From positions 1-64,000 of the forward strand of contig JBBPSI010000143.1 of the NCBI GenBank assembly GCA_038093515.1: 64,000 bases of DNA. Direction: 5' to 3'. Position 1 is the first letter of the stretch, and each line of letters begins with the position of its first letter. The position numbers were made by a program, and so were the translations under genes. The notes beneath the pieces were generated by a model that was given only the letters and a program-made list of their open reading frames with translations, did not search any database and had not been told where the DNA came from. Shown piece by piece: positions 10,914 to 20,188 of the stretch. The DNA is from Butyriboletus loyo. Its lineage: Eukaryota; Basidiomycota; Agaricomycetes; Boletales; Boletaceae.

Positions 10914-11780
10914 GTGCCACACTGCCAAATCAGGGAAACAATGTGCCTGTTATTCCTTATAAGGATCAGTCTCTTGCGCAGCCATTCCTTTCTGACAGAC
11001 CTTCCGGCAGATGCCTCTCCAATCCTTCTCCATCACAATGCCTGCCGTCACACAAAGCATTCTGCAGTGGTCGATGTATTATCTTGGCTGCCGCATTGAG
11101 GCCACCGCCTGCCACCTTTGCTACCTGAAGGCTCAGAGCTGGCCCAGCCACTGGGAAGCATTGCTTGAGCGGGAATTCATGAGCCCATCCAGCCTCAGGT
11201 TGATTTCCATGCTGATCTCTTGCCCCATATAGGCCTGTCTATTTGCTTTTCAAAGCACTTACATGACTAGGTTCACTGTTCCTGTGCAATCTCCTGCCTG
11301 TCAAGGCATTTATCAACACTTCAAAGGCACTGATAAACTGCAGAGCAAGCTGATGGATATGGCTCCTGAAGCATTCAAGATGATCAACAACATCCCGACA
11401 TTCCTTGCGGAGTGGAGTCCGAATCATGCGGATGAGTTTGCCAATGATTGGTGGATGATGGATGAGGTGGATGAGGAATTTTGGGCGGGCAATGTGGGTG
11501 TATTCGCTGATCTCTCAGATGAATACTTTCAAGTAGGTGATGATTATTATGCCATTTCCGGAATTGCTGACCTGCAGATAGAATCGGTGGGGGCCCCAAG
11601 ATTCCCCATTAGTGGAGTGGCAAAATGAGCGGTTGGATCGAGAGGAGGAGCAATGCCTGAGGGCTATCCAGCAGGACCTTGCTGCGATAGCAAGGCTGGA
11701 TACAGAGGCGAGGCATTTCTGGACCTGCCGAATGGAGCTCTGCGCTCTTCTAGGCCATGAGGAACCGCAGTCAGAGTAGA
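10914..11780 (+). pseudogene. Second KDZ-cassette accessory gene, decayed
   Basis: Not recognised by family. Three segments read as protein on the plus strand: about 10965-11200 (with TGA at 11097 and 11166 where CGA would keep the frame), about 11234-11536, and about 11586-11780. The last two join across an intron starting GTAGGT and ending ATAG (49 bp), giving a Trp/Asp-rich acidic block followed by a charged helix (RLDREEEQCLRAIQQDLAAI). It lies directly downstream of the transposase on the same strand, so it could be the distorted 3' end of the same transcription unit. Confidence 0.4.
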
Positions 11781-11939
11781 TTATTAATGTGAAGTTATTC
11801 TGAGCTGTGATAAGAATGGTAATTAAGCAATAGTTAAGTCTGAGACTACTCTGCCTTCCCCTGACCTGCCAGGCGGCCATGTGATCAGTTAGAAGCCACT
11901 CTGTGCCTGCTGACTGGCATTCGCTATGCTCCCCTGCCA

Positions 11940-12380
11940 TTCACCCTGCCCGCCTTGAGATGCTGCTGCAAATGCACCCTGCCTGCACTCAGATGCCCGC
12001 CGCAAATGTACCCCGCCCGCCTTGAGATGCCGCTGCAAATTCACGCCACCCACGCTCAGATGCCTGCCACAAATGTACCCCACCCGCCTTGAGATGCCGC
12101 TGCAAATTCACGCTGCCCGTGCCAGATGCCTGCTGCAAATGTACCCCACCCATGTTCAGATGCCTGCTGCAATTCAACCCGCCCGCCTTGAGATGCCGCC
12201 ACAGATGTGCCCGGCCTGTGCTCAGATGCCCACTGTAAATATACCCCACCCACCTTGAGATGCCACTGAAAATTCACCCCGCCTGCCTTGAGATGCCACC
12301 ACAGATGCACCCCGCCTGCCGCTAGATGCCTCTGCCCGCCGCATATGCATGCCGCCCACCTTTAAATGCCACAAAATTTT
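11940..12380. repeat. Minisatellite, about 33-34 bp units arranged in pairs
   Basis: About twelve copies of a unit carrying GAGATGCCGCTGCAAATTCA or a sister variant (CTCAGATGCCTGC) alternate, so the higher-order period is about 67 bp. The repeat opens artificial reading frames on both strands. It lies between the accessory gene and the 3' end of the dioxygenase gene. Confidence 0.85.
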
Positions 12381-13108
12381 GTGAATGCACCCTGCCCAGC
12401 CTGAGTACCCTTCGGCGGCCCTTATACTCCTGCCTTCCACCACTGTCTCTGCCTGCCCAGAATTAAATTTGACCGCCAATGACTTTACATTACAATCTGT
12501 CAACTCTGCATATATTCTACTCATCTATCTCCATATCCAGCTTATTGGCCTCTATTATCTGCCATATTCCAACCTTCCCAGCTTCTCCACCTGGGCATAA
12601 TTACATCTTGGAACGCCCACCACTGCATGTACCTTGTCCTGCATGTACCATGCAATGCACGCGTGATCCTCCACTATCTCCGCTGCCCCGTGGACGATCA
12701 GCCTGCCTGAAAATGCAACCACAGTCCCAGGCGGATACCATAACCTCAGCTCCTGCCTTGGAAAGGTGAGGTCGAGGCTGCTGTAATTCCCCACTGTGAG
12801 AAGTTGATCAAACCATTGTGGGAGTCCATTTTTGTCCAGATGGCAGGGGCTGGACCTGTTAACCATGGCGGAAAGGCTATTGAATACGGATGGCCAGAGT
12901 TCCAGCACCCCCTGCATGTCCTCGAGGTCCTCCGCCGATGAGATGCCCCAGAGTCGGATCATCACCTCCCGCACTAAGTCATGCATCTTGGGATGCATGA
13001 TGCTCATGGCAGTGGACATTACCACCTGCGTGTCCATCATGTCCGCAAGCCAGATCCTCCCCTCATTGTTATTCCACCGACCCTTCAGAGTGGCGGAAAC
13101 CTCCAGTT

Positions 13109-13534
13109 TGTTACACTGGGTGCTAACAATCGAACAGCGAGGAGGCACTCTGGAGTGGCCTCGAGACTCGAGAGACGATTCTGGGTGAGTCTCAGACTAT
13201 GTCTTAGTGCGCACACTAAGAGTCTGGAAGTGATACTAATTGCTAGCAGGAAGCTGCGTAGAACTAGATAGTGTACATGGTGAAAAGGCTGAGCCTTTAT
13301 ACTACTGGGGGTCTGCGCACAGACCGTGTTCCTAATCGGGACGCGAGAAGGAAAGTACAAATACGGAAGGAACATTCCAGAAGGTTCCGGAGTGTGAAGG
13401 AAAGTGCGTCCGTGCGCGGGAAGTGATGACTAAGTAAGAACGGTTGTTACCGTTCAAGTGGAACTAGCAAAAGGCTAGGTGAATGTAAGAGTCCTAACGG
13501 TAGTGGAGAGAAAAAGTAGAGTACTACCGTAACA
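13109..13534 (-). repeat. 3' LTR of the complete gypsy element (family G425)
   Basis: 426 bp, TGTTAC to GTAACA on the minus strand. It matches 19764-20188. The minus-strand sequence just upstream (purine-rich GGGAAGGGGGTAA) is the polypurine tract used to prime second-strand synthesis. Confidence 0.95.
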
Positions 13535-13585
13535 TTACCCCCTTCCCATGGTGGAGACTCCGACTCCACAACTTGAATGGTCCCC

Positions 13586-14814
13586 TCACTGAGACTCCCC
13601 CTCGTTGACGTCGTAGTCGTAAGCGTCATCGGCATTGAGATCTGCCCAGACGTCGTCCCGAAAGGTACAATTTGCGACGATATGGCCAACGGCTCCGCAG
13701 AGGCCGCATACACGTTCGGGGCAAAATTCCTGAATATGACCAGGGGCGATTCGGTGGCAGAAGGGGCACGTGTAGTTGGGACACTCCCTACGGAAGTGGC
13801 CGACGGTACCACATTCGAAGCAAAGTTGCGGGCGGACGAGGCGAGGTCGAGCAGTGCCCGGGCTGGGATCAGGGGATCTGTCGTCGACGACGATAGGCGA
13901 ATCACGAGTACCCCGACCGGGGAGGTAGGGGGGCGGGGGTCCGTATGAAGAGCTGTTAGAGCCACCAGCTGCAGCGGCGGTGGCGGTGGCGGGGGAGGTG
14001 ACACAGGGAATAAGTTGGATGGCGGGGGTACCACGACGAGTGGACGGCTGAGGGGTGATGGAGCGGAAGGCCCTATTGGCGATCCTTCTTCCTGTGGCGG
14101 TGAGGGTGACCAATCCCGGGATAGATCCAGTCTGGAGAAACGTCTGGCGAGGTTGGCGACGCACAGTTCGAGGCGGTAGAGGGGAGTGTCGACATCGGTC
14201 CGAAAGGACTCGAGCGACTCTCCAGTGGTTTCCCTGGACGATTCTGCTACCAGTGTGGTCGCAGGAGAATCTCTAACGGATGGCACAGGAATAGGTAGTG
14301 GCGGAGGAGATCCTTCCACGGCAGGACGAGGAGGGGGATTGGGGCTGCGAGCGGTGGGGCGCAAGAACCCGATGCGGTCATTGGATAGAAAATAAAATTC
14401 TCGCTCTCTAGGAGCGAGGGCGACGAGGATGGGGCACAGAACGGGCGCGAGGATGCCGGGGAGAAGTTGGTCAACAACGTAACCAAATCCCTCTGCGTGG
14501 AGGATGTCTAGAGTGTACCCCCTAGCCTCCATCAGGGAGGTCTCTAGGGCGGTGGCGTATACGGGTGGTTGGTTGTCTGGGCAGAGGCGAGTGTGGACGG
14601 TGCGGGCGAGGGCGTAGGAGCGGTAGAGACTGGCGAGAGTGCGGAGGACGTAGTCTCCGGTGAAATCCATACGTTGCTCCAAGGCATACGTGGCGACTGG
14701 GTTTTCTAACACGGCAGCGTAAAGGACGCGGCGGGAGGAAACGGGGAGGCGAGAAGAGCAGACAGGGGGTTGAGCTGGGAGCGGCGCGTTGTTTTCTGCA
14801 GGTGGGATGGCCAT
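13586..14814 (-). pseudogene. Third ORF of the gypsy element: CCHC triple zinc-knuckle protein, frameshifted
   Basis: The ATG at 14814 lies 8 bases after the pol stop, in the position where env would sit. The first part (to about 14190) encodes a helical region of about 190 aa. The C-terminal part, with zinc knuckles CFECGTVGHFRREC, CPFCHRIAPGHIQEFC and CGLCGAVGHIVANC, is read in another frame. Comparison with the intact copy at 41749-42990 shows 22 bases missing at the GTCGAC at 14188-14193. The function is unknown; the knuckles suggest nucleic-acid binding, perhaps a second nucleocapsid-like protein. The open frame that continues into the LTR (to 13447) is an artefact of the frameshift. Confidence 0.72.
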
Positions 14815-14822
14815 TTTGTTGT

Positions 14823-17800
14823 TTACTGAGAAGATGGAGAGGGAAAGTCTTTGGGATGGCGCAGTTTATAAGCCCTGAGCAAGGCCTGCGCATGGACCAA
14901 GTTCCCATTCGGCTCCCATGTATTCTCCGCTGCGGAGTACCCTTTCCAGGAAACAAGGAATTGACGGCGTCCCTTCGACCCGCGATGGGATAGGATCCGA
15001 TCGATCTCGTACTCTTCATCTCCGTCTATTTCTTCCGGAGGGGGGTTGGTAAAGTTCGGGCCGTGTTCAGCCGTTTCGCGATAAGGGGTCAGGAGGGATG
15101 CATGGAAGACATCGTGAATCTTCCATGTCGGTGGTAGTCGGAGCCTGTACGCCACAGGGGAGATTACCTGTGCAATCTCGAATGGTCCTTCCTGTCTTGG
15201 GGCGAGCTTCTTTGATGGGTACCTAAGTCGAAGATTGCGCCCTTCGAGCCAAACCTTATCCCCTGCCTTCCATGGGTGGAACTTTGACAAGATCCGTTCC
15301 TTCATCAACCGCCGTGCCTTCTCATGAGCTTCTAATGCCTCCGTTCGGGCTCCCGTGAGTTCCGAGAGTCTGGACTCGAGAGCGGGGAGGAACGTCTTTC
15401 CGATTGGAGGATAAGACCTCGGCTCATACCCGACCATCAGGGAGAAAGGGGTCACGTTGGTCGATGAGTGCGTCATGGAATTGTGGGAAAATTCGGCCAT
15501 GGGGAGGAGTTCGGCCCATCGTTCCGGGTGGCCATCACAGAAGATCCGTAGGTAAGTCTCTAATTCCTGGTTGACTCGTTCGGTTTCGCCATCAGTCTGG
15601 GGGTGGTAGGCGGAGGAAAGGGCGAGATCGTAGTCGAGGAGTCTCGCGAGTTCTCTGGCGAAGGCAGATGCAAACTGGGGACCTCGGTCTGAGATGCAGC
15701 GGGAGTGTAGGCCAAAGCGGAGGAATACAGTTTTGAAAAACAATTTGGCGACTCCTGCCGCGTCAATGTCCTTGTTGCAAGGGGAATAAATTACCCCCTT
15801 CGTAAGCCCATGGTCTACCACGACCATGACAGAATCATAACCCAAAGAAGGAGGAAGACCGGTGATGAGGTCGACTGAGACCTGTTCAAATGGACGAGAG
15901 GCCACGCTGGCCAGAGGGGTGAGAGGGGGCACGGTAGGGTGAGTATTAACCTTATGCGCCTGACAGACGGCGCAGCCGGAGACGAAGCGGCGGACCAAAT
16001 TAGCCATGCCTGGCCACCAGTAATCTCGTTGCACCATGTTCTGGGTGCGGAATATACCGCCGTGACCGCCAGCGGGACTTTCGTGCAAAGACCGGATGAG
16101 GTCGACCCGTGCCGCCTCGGGGATGTAGCGCTTTTTGCGGAAATACAACTCTTTGCCGTCGAAGTCCCAGTCCCCAGCGTTCATTTTGGGGAAGAGCGGG
16201 GAGTCTTCGTAAAGAGCTTGCATGCAGCGCTTAATCATAGGGTCGCTGGGGGTGGAGGCGGCGATCTTCTCTGCGAGGGCGATGTCGATCTTGCGAGCGA
16301 AGAGATTTTCGGGAAGGAGGGTCACTTCCTGGTTGTCAGCGGAAGTGTCAATATCGTCGCGGCGGGATAAGGCATCAGCAGGGCCCATCTGAGTGCCCGG
16401 GATGTGATGGAAATGCAGGTCGAAATCCTGCAGGAACATGAGCCAGCGTGCTTGCCGGCGAGACAACTTATTGGGTTGGCGGAAGTACGTGAGATTCTTG
16501 TGGTCGGTAAGAATCTCTACTTGATGACCAGTACCTCGCAGGTAGTGGCGCCACTCCTCCAATGCGTGGATGACCGCGAGCAACTCACGATCATAGATAT
16601 CGTAATTGCGCTCCGCGGGCGAGAGCGTCTTAGATAAGTAGGCGCAAGGATGCAGGTCGCCATTGACATCCTTTTGCATGAGTACTGCTCCAGTAGCAGT
16701 GAGAGAGGCATCCGTCATCACGGCAAACGGCTTCGTGACATCGGGCATTGAGAGAACGGGTTGTCGTAGGAACGACTGCTTGATTGCTTGGAACGCCTGT
16801 TCGCAAGCCGGGGTCCAGGCCCAAGGGGAGTTCTTTTTGGTCAGATCGTGAAGGGGTTTAGCGATGTGGGAGAAGTCCTGAATAAATCTCCGATAGAAAT
16901 TGCAGAAGCCAATGAAGGATCTGACTGCCTTCACTGAGGTCGGGGGGTTCCATTCGCGAATGGCTTTCAACTTGGTGGGGTCCATTTTGACCTGCCCTTC
17001 TCGGACCATCATCCCGAGATATTCGACTTCCTCGGCATCAAACGAACACTTTTCCAATTTGAGGAACAACTTGTGTTCGCGAAGTCGTTCCAGAACGCGG
17101 ATTGTTCGTGCCTCGTGTTCGGCGGGGGTGGCAGAATGAATCAACAGGTCGTCCATGTAGATGATCAGCCATCCCTCTGCCATGAGGTCGCCGAAGATAT
17201 GGTCCATCAAAGCCTGGAAGGTTGCTGGGGAGTTGCAAAGGCCGAAGAACATCACGGTGGGTTCGAACAGCCCTTGGGGGGTGATGAAGGCCGCTTTCCA
17301 GCGGTCGTTCGGCTTGATGAGGACGTTGTTATATCCCCAGCGAATGTCCATCTTTGTGAAGATTTTGGACCCTTTGAGACGGTCGACGAGGTCGGAAATG
17401 AGGGGGAGGGGGTAGGCGTTTTTGACGGTGTGCGAGTTCAGATACCGGTAGTCCTGGCAGGGACGTAACGAGCCATCCTTCTTAGAGACAAAGAAGAAGG
17501 GGGCTGCCTGAGGGGACTTGGAGGGAGTGATCTTCCCTGACTTGAGGTGTTCTTCGACGAACGCCTTACATGCCTCCGATTCCTTCGGATTCAGAGGGTA
17601 GACCTTGGCGACTTTGGGTACAAAGTCTTTGTCGAGGTCAATGGCGTGGTCGAAGGATCGGGACGGGGGAAGTTCCTCGGTGTTCTTTTTGTCAAAAACG
17701 TCCGCAAAGGCGGCGAACGGGGTAGGGAGAACTGCTTTCTCCTTGACAGCTTGGGCGGCGATCTCAGTCGCGATGGTTGCTTTTCGAATAGGGTAAGCTT

Positions 17801-18383
17801 CCCTTGCTGAAGCGTCTACTCGCTTCTTCCAGAGCTTGGCGATCTTGGAGTCTGGGTCCAAGTCAAGGTACCGTACCAGGTACCGTTGAGCGATTGCCCG
17901 AGGGGAGTCGTGTCGGGGCTTCTTGATTTGATCTGGGAGATCGATGTGGCCAGTGGCCCAATCTATTACCGGGTTTGCTTCTCGTAGCCACGGTAATCCC
18001 AGGATCATGTTTTCTCTGCCTATGTTGAGGACTAGGAAGCTCCGTTCCTCCTCGGTTTCTCCAATCCTGATGGAGATGTTGACTTTGTATCTGATGACTC
18101 CTCCTTGGTTGTTTGACCCATCCACGTTTTGGGCACTTAGTGGTTTGGGTAGCCGTTCCATCGGCAGTTTCTTTCGCTTCACTAGATCGCGATCTATGAA
18201 GCATCCGCTTGCGCCGCTGTCCACCAGGGCGAATGTGTCGACGATTTGACCTCCTTCATGCGCGAATAAAGACACGGGAATTCGAATTGATTGCGCATTT
18301 GGGTTTGATAAAACTACGGGGGCGATTACATGGAGAGGAGAAGACGTCGAAACTTCCCTCTCTTCTAAAAATCCTTTGGCCAT
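14823..18383 (-). CDS. pol: Gypsy Pol polyprotein: protease, RT, RNase H, integrase, chromodomain
   Basis: An open frame of 1,186 residues. In order: aspartic protease (LVDSGASGCF, Asp about 55); reverse transcriptase with catalytic Asp in TKMDIRWGY (about 346) and YMDD (409-412); RNase H with PFAVMTDAS and ILTDHKNL; integrase zinc-binding H2C2 region ending CAVCQAHK; integrase core with DLITG, SDRGPQF and QTDGETERVNQELE; and a C-terminal chromodomain (about 1124-1175, EYEIDRIL and FLVSWKGY) that directs integration to marked chromatin in chromoviruses. The ATG overlaps the gag end by 19 bases in the -1 frame, so expression could be by -1 shifting near the run of Ts or by re-initiation. No inactivating change is visible. 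Confidence 0.95.
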   Translation of the reverse strand: MAKGFLEEREVSTSSPLHVIAPVVLSNPNAQSIRIPVSLFAHEGGQIVDTFALVDSGASGCFIDRDLVKRKKLPMERLPKPLSAQNVDGSNNQGGVIRYKVNISIRIGETEEERSFLVLNIGRENMILGLPWLREANPVIDWATGHIDLPDQIKKPRHDSPRAIAQRYLVRYLDLDPDSKIAKLWKKRVDASAREAYPIRKATIATEIAAQAVKEKAVLPTPFAAFADVFDKKNTEELPPSRSFDHAIDLDKDFVPKVAKVYPLNPKESEACKAFVEEHLKSGKITPSKSPQAAPFFFVSKKDGSLRPCQDYRYLNSHTVKNAYPLPLISDLVDRLKGSKIFTKMDIRWGYNNVLIKPNDRWKAAFITPQGLFEPTVMFFGLCNSPATFQALMDHIFGDLMAEGWLIIYMDDLLIHSATPAEHEARTIRVLERLREHKLFLKLEKCSFDAEEVEYLGMMVREGQVKMDPTKLKAIREWNPPTSVKAVRSFIGFCNFYRRFIQDFSHIAKPLHDLTKKNSPWAWTPACEQAFQAIKQSFLRQPVLSMPDVTKPFAVMTDASLTATGAVLMQKDVNGDLHPCAYLSKTLSPAERNYDIYDRELLAVIHALEEWRHYLRGTGHQVEILTDHKNLTYFRQPNKLSRRQARWLMFLQDFDLHFHHIPGTQMGPADALSRRDDIDTSADNQEVTLLPENLFARKIDIALAEKIAASTPSDPMIKRCMQALYEDSPLFPKMNAGDWDFDGKELYFRKKRYIPEAARVDLIRSLHESPAGGHGGIFRTQNMVQRDYWWPGMANLVRRFVSGCAVCQAHKVNTHPTVPPLTPLASVASRPFEQVSVDLITGLPPSLGYDSVMVVVDHGLTKGVIYSPCNKDIDAAGVAKLFFKTVFLRFGLHSRCISDRGPQFASAFARELARLLDYDLALSSAYHPQTDGETERVNQELETYLRIFCDGHPERWAELLPMAEFSHNSMTHSSTNVTPFSLMVGYEPRSYPPIGKTFLPALESRLSELTGARTEALEAHEKARRLMKERILSKFHPWKAGDKVWLEGRNLRLRYPSKKLAPRQEGPFEIAQVISPVAYRLRLPPTWKIHDVFHASLLTPYRETAEHGPNFTNPPPEEIDGDEEYEIDRILSHRGSKGRRQFLVSWKGYSAAENTWEPNGNLVHAQALLRAYKLRHPKDFPSPSSQ

Positions 18384-19564
18384 TCTTCGGCCACCTTGGT
18401 TGCTGCGACGGACAGCTTTTCTTCGTCTTCATTGAAGCATGCCTTGAGGATGTTCAAGACATCTTCCTGTTGGGTGCCTCGACCTTTCAACTCGGACAGA
18501 TAGTCGACGAGTGGGGAGGGCTTCGGTTCCGGAGGCGCGACAACGGCGGCGCGGGTGCGCTGAGGGTTGCGAGGGGGACGAGAGGGCGGTCCTCGGGAGT
18601 TCTGCCCATTGCGTGGGGGACAGGGATGGTTGGTTGAACGACAGCCGACTTGGTGGCAGATGAAGCATTTGTTCTGCTTCATGTACTCCGCACGTTGTAC
18701 CGGAGTAAGTCGGACGGCGTCTACGTCCATAGCGTTGGGGTCCCTTCTGTTGGACGAGGGCTTGGAAGAGGAGGAGAACGTGGGGATGTATCGTTTTCCG
18801 GCGCGGAGGTCGTCGATGCGTTTATGCTGCGCGTGGAATGCGGATGTTTTCTCAGCCCATCCGGCAAGCGTGGTAGGCGGTTTCTCGCACGAGAGGACAG
18901 ACTCGGCGAGGCGGGGGTCGAGACCGCGGATGAACCACTCGATGAGCGCCTTCTCATCTATGATTCCGGACTTGGCAGCGAGGAGTTGGAACTCCGTGAC
19001 ATATGTGTCGTAGCCGTCTTTCCGGTTGGCTTTGTTCTGGGTTAAGTTCCCCAGGTCAATCTGAGCGCTTTCTCCTACGTCGAAGGGGTGGAAGACCCTG
19101 TGAAAGTCCTCGCAGACGGTGGTGAACTCCCTTTGTTGTGCTGTGGGGTGTCCGTCTAGGAGGAGGCTCATCCATCCTTCCGAGAACGTCTTGCCTTTTC
19201 CTTCGCTCATTTTCATGAGGAGGGCGTTGATCTTGGACTCGTCGTCGGGGAATGCTGTCTGGTTGGCGGCGAAGTAGGTGCGCATGGCGAGGAGCCATCG
19301 CGATGCGTCTTCGTTGAGACCGGAGAAGTCCTTGGGAACGATATTCTTTTTGTCAGACATATCGTTGTTGTCTTCTTCGTCGTCGGAGGGATCTGCGGGT
19401 GGATAATACGGTGGGGAGGGAGAGCGGGAGTTGTGTGGGGAAACGTGGGGGGTTCTGTCAAGCCAATCGCTTTGATAACCGTCGTCGCTGGGTTCTGGTT
19501 CGTTTTCCTGCCCTAGACCCTGGTCCTCGGGTTGATAAGAGGGTTCGGGGTCTGACTGGGGCAA
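18365..19564 (-). CDS. gag: Gypsy Gag protein
   Basis: A 399-residue open frame. The acidic Ser/Pro-rich N-terminus (to about 90) is followed by the retrotransposon-gag region (about 75-260; FSGLNEDASRWLLAMRTYF and FHPFDVGESAQIDL), a linker with MDVDAVRLTPVQRAEYMKQ and an atypical Cys/His motif CFICHQVGCRSTNHPC. The last part is basic and proline-rich. It lies 200 bp after the 5' LTR and overlaps pol. The knuckle lacks the standard CX2CX4HX4C spacing; in this element the third ORF carries canonical knuckles instead. Confidence 0.9.
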   Translation of the reverse strand: MPQSDPEPSYQPEDQGLGQENEPEPSDDGYQSDWLDRTPHVSPHNSRSPSPPYYPPADPSDDEEDNNDMSDKKNIVPKDFSGLNEDASRWLLAMRTYFAANQTAFPDDESKINALLMKMSEGKGKTFSEGWMSLLLDGHPTAQQREFTTVCEDFHRVFHPFDVGESAQIDLGNLTQNKANRKDGYDTYVTEFQLLAAKSGIIDEKALIEWFIRGLDPRLAESVLSCEKPPTTLAGWAEKTSAFHAQHKRIDDLRAGKRYIPTFSSSSKPSSNRRDPNAMDVDAVRLTPVQRAEYMKQNKCFICHQVGCRSTNHPCPPRNGQNSRGPPSRPPRNPQRTRAAVVAPPEPKPSPLVDYLSELKGRGTQQEDVLNILKACFNEDEEKLSVAATKVAEEWPKDF

Positions 19565-19751
19565 AGGGGAAAACTGGGGTTGAGGGTTTGGCGGGGCGGG
19601 AGAGTGTGGCGGCGATGGGTTGTCGACGACGATGGGTTCCGGTTCGGGAGAGGGAACGCGGAAAGAACGACCGACGCGTCTGGGACGTTGGATGGAAATG
19701 GTGGGCGAGGGGAGGGCGGCTTTACTGCTGAAGAGCAGAAGCGAGGTGAAG

Positions 19752-19761
19752 ATCTAGTTCT
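19752..19761 (-). promoter_or_regulatory. Probable self-priming primer-binding site of the complete gypsy element
   Basis: The minus-strand bases AGAACTAGAT lie two bases from the LTR edge and are the exact reverse complement of 19915-19924 in the LTR. That stretch is about 32 bp downstream of the TATAAA at 19951-19956, so it should be at the very start of the transcript. No tRNA 3' end (TGG start) is present here. Confidence 0.68.
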
Positions 19762-19763
19762 TT

Positions 19764-20188
19764 TGTTACGCTGGGCGCTAACAATCGAACAGCGAGGAGG
19801 CACTCTGGAGTGGCCTCGAGACTCGAGAGACGATTCTGAGCTGGGTCTCAGACTATGTCTTAGTGCGCACACTAAGAGTCTGGAGTGAAACTAATTGCTA
19901 GCAGGTTACTGCGTAGAACTAGATAGTGTACATGGTGGAAAGGCTGAGCCTTTATACTACTGGGGTCTGCGCACAGACCGTGTTCCTAATCGGGATGCGA
20001 GAAGGAAAGTACAAATACGGAAGGAACATTCCAGAAGGTTCCGGAGTGTGAAGGAAAGCGCGTCCGTGCGCGAGAAATGATGACTAAGTAAGAACGGTTG
20101 TTACCGTTCAAGTGGAACTAGCAAAAGGCTAGGTGAATGTAACAGTCCCAACGGTAGAGGAGAGAAAAAGTAGAGTACTACCGTAACA
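19764..20188 (-). repeat. 5' LTR of the complete gypsy element (family G425)
   Basis: 425 bp, with a TATAAA box on the minus strand at 19951-19956 and a predicted transcript start near 19924. The copies at 13109, 27121 (solo) and 43042 belong to the same family. Confidence 0.95.

Larger units (their letters stand above)
13109..20188 (-). mobile_element. Complete Ty3/gypsy chromodomain retrotransposon, 7,080 bp, target duplication CAGTT
   Basis: Both LTRs (426 and 425 bp), a primer-binding site, gag, pol, a third ORF and a polypurine tract (next to 13535) are present. The flanking CAGTT copies are at 13104-13108 and 20189-20193. By eye the LTRs differ at roughly 15-20 positions, so the insertion is not recent, although gag and pol are open. 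It lies inside, and in the same direction as, the dioxygenase gene. Confidence 0.96.

Noticed and set aside
11889..12310. Minus-strand frames with repeated WHLKAGGVHL-like peptides
   Set aside because: Produced by the 33-34 bp tandem repeat; no start, splice or composition evidence for a gene.
14190..14400. Long plus-strand frames opposite gag, pol and the third ORF of the gypsy element
   Set aside because: They are antisense shadows of GC-rich coding sequence with no motifs.
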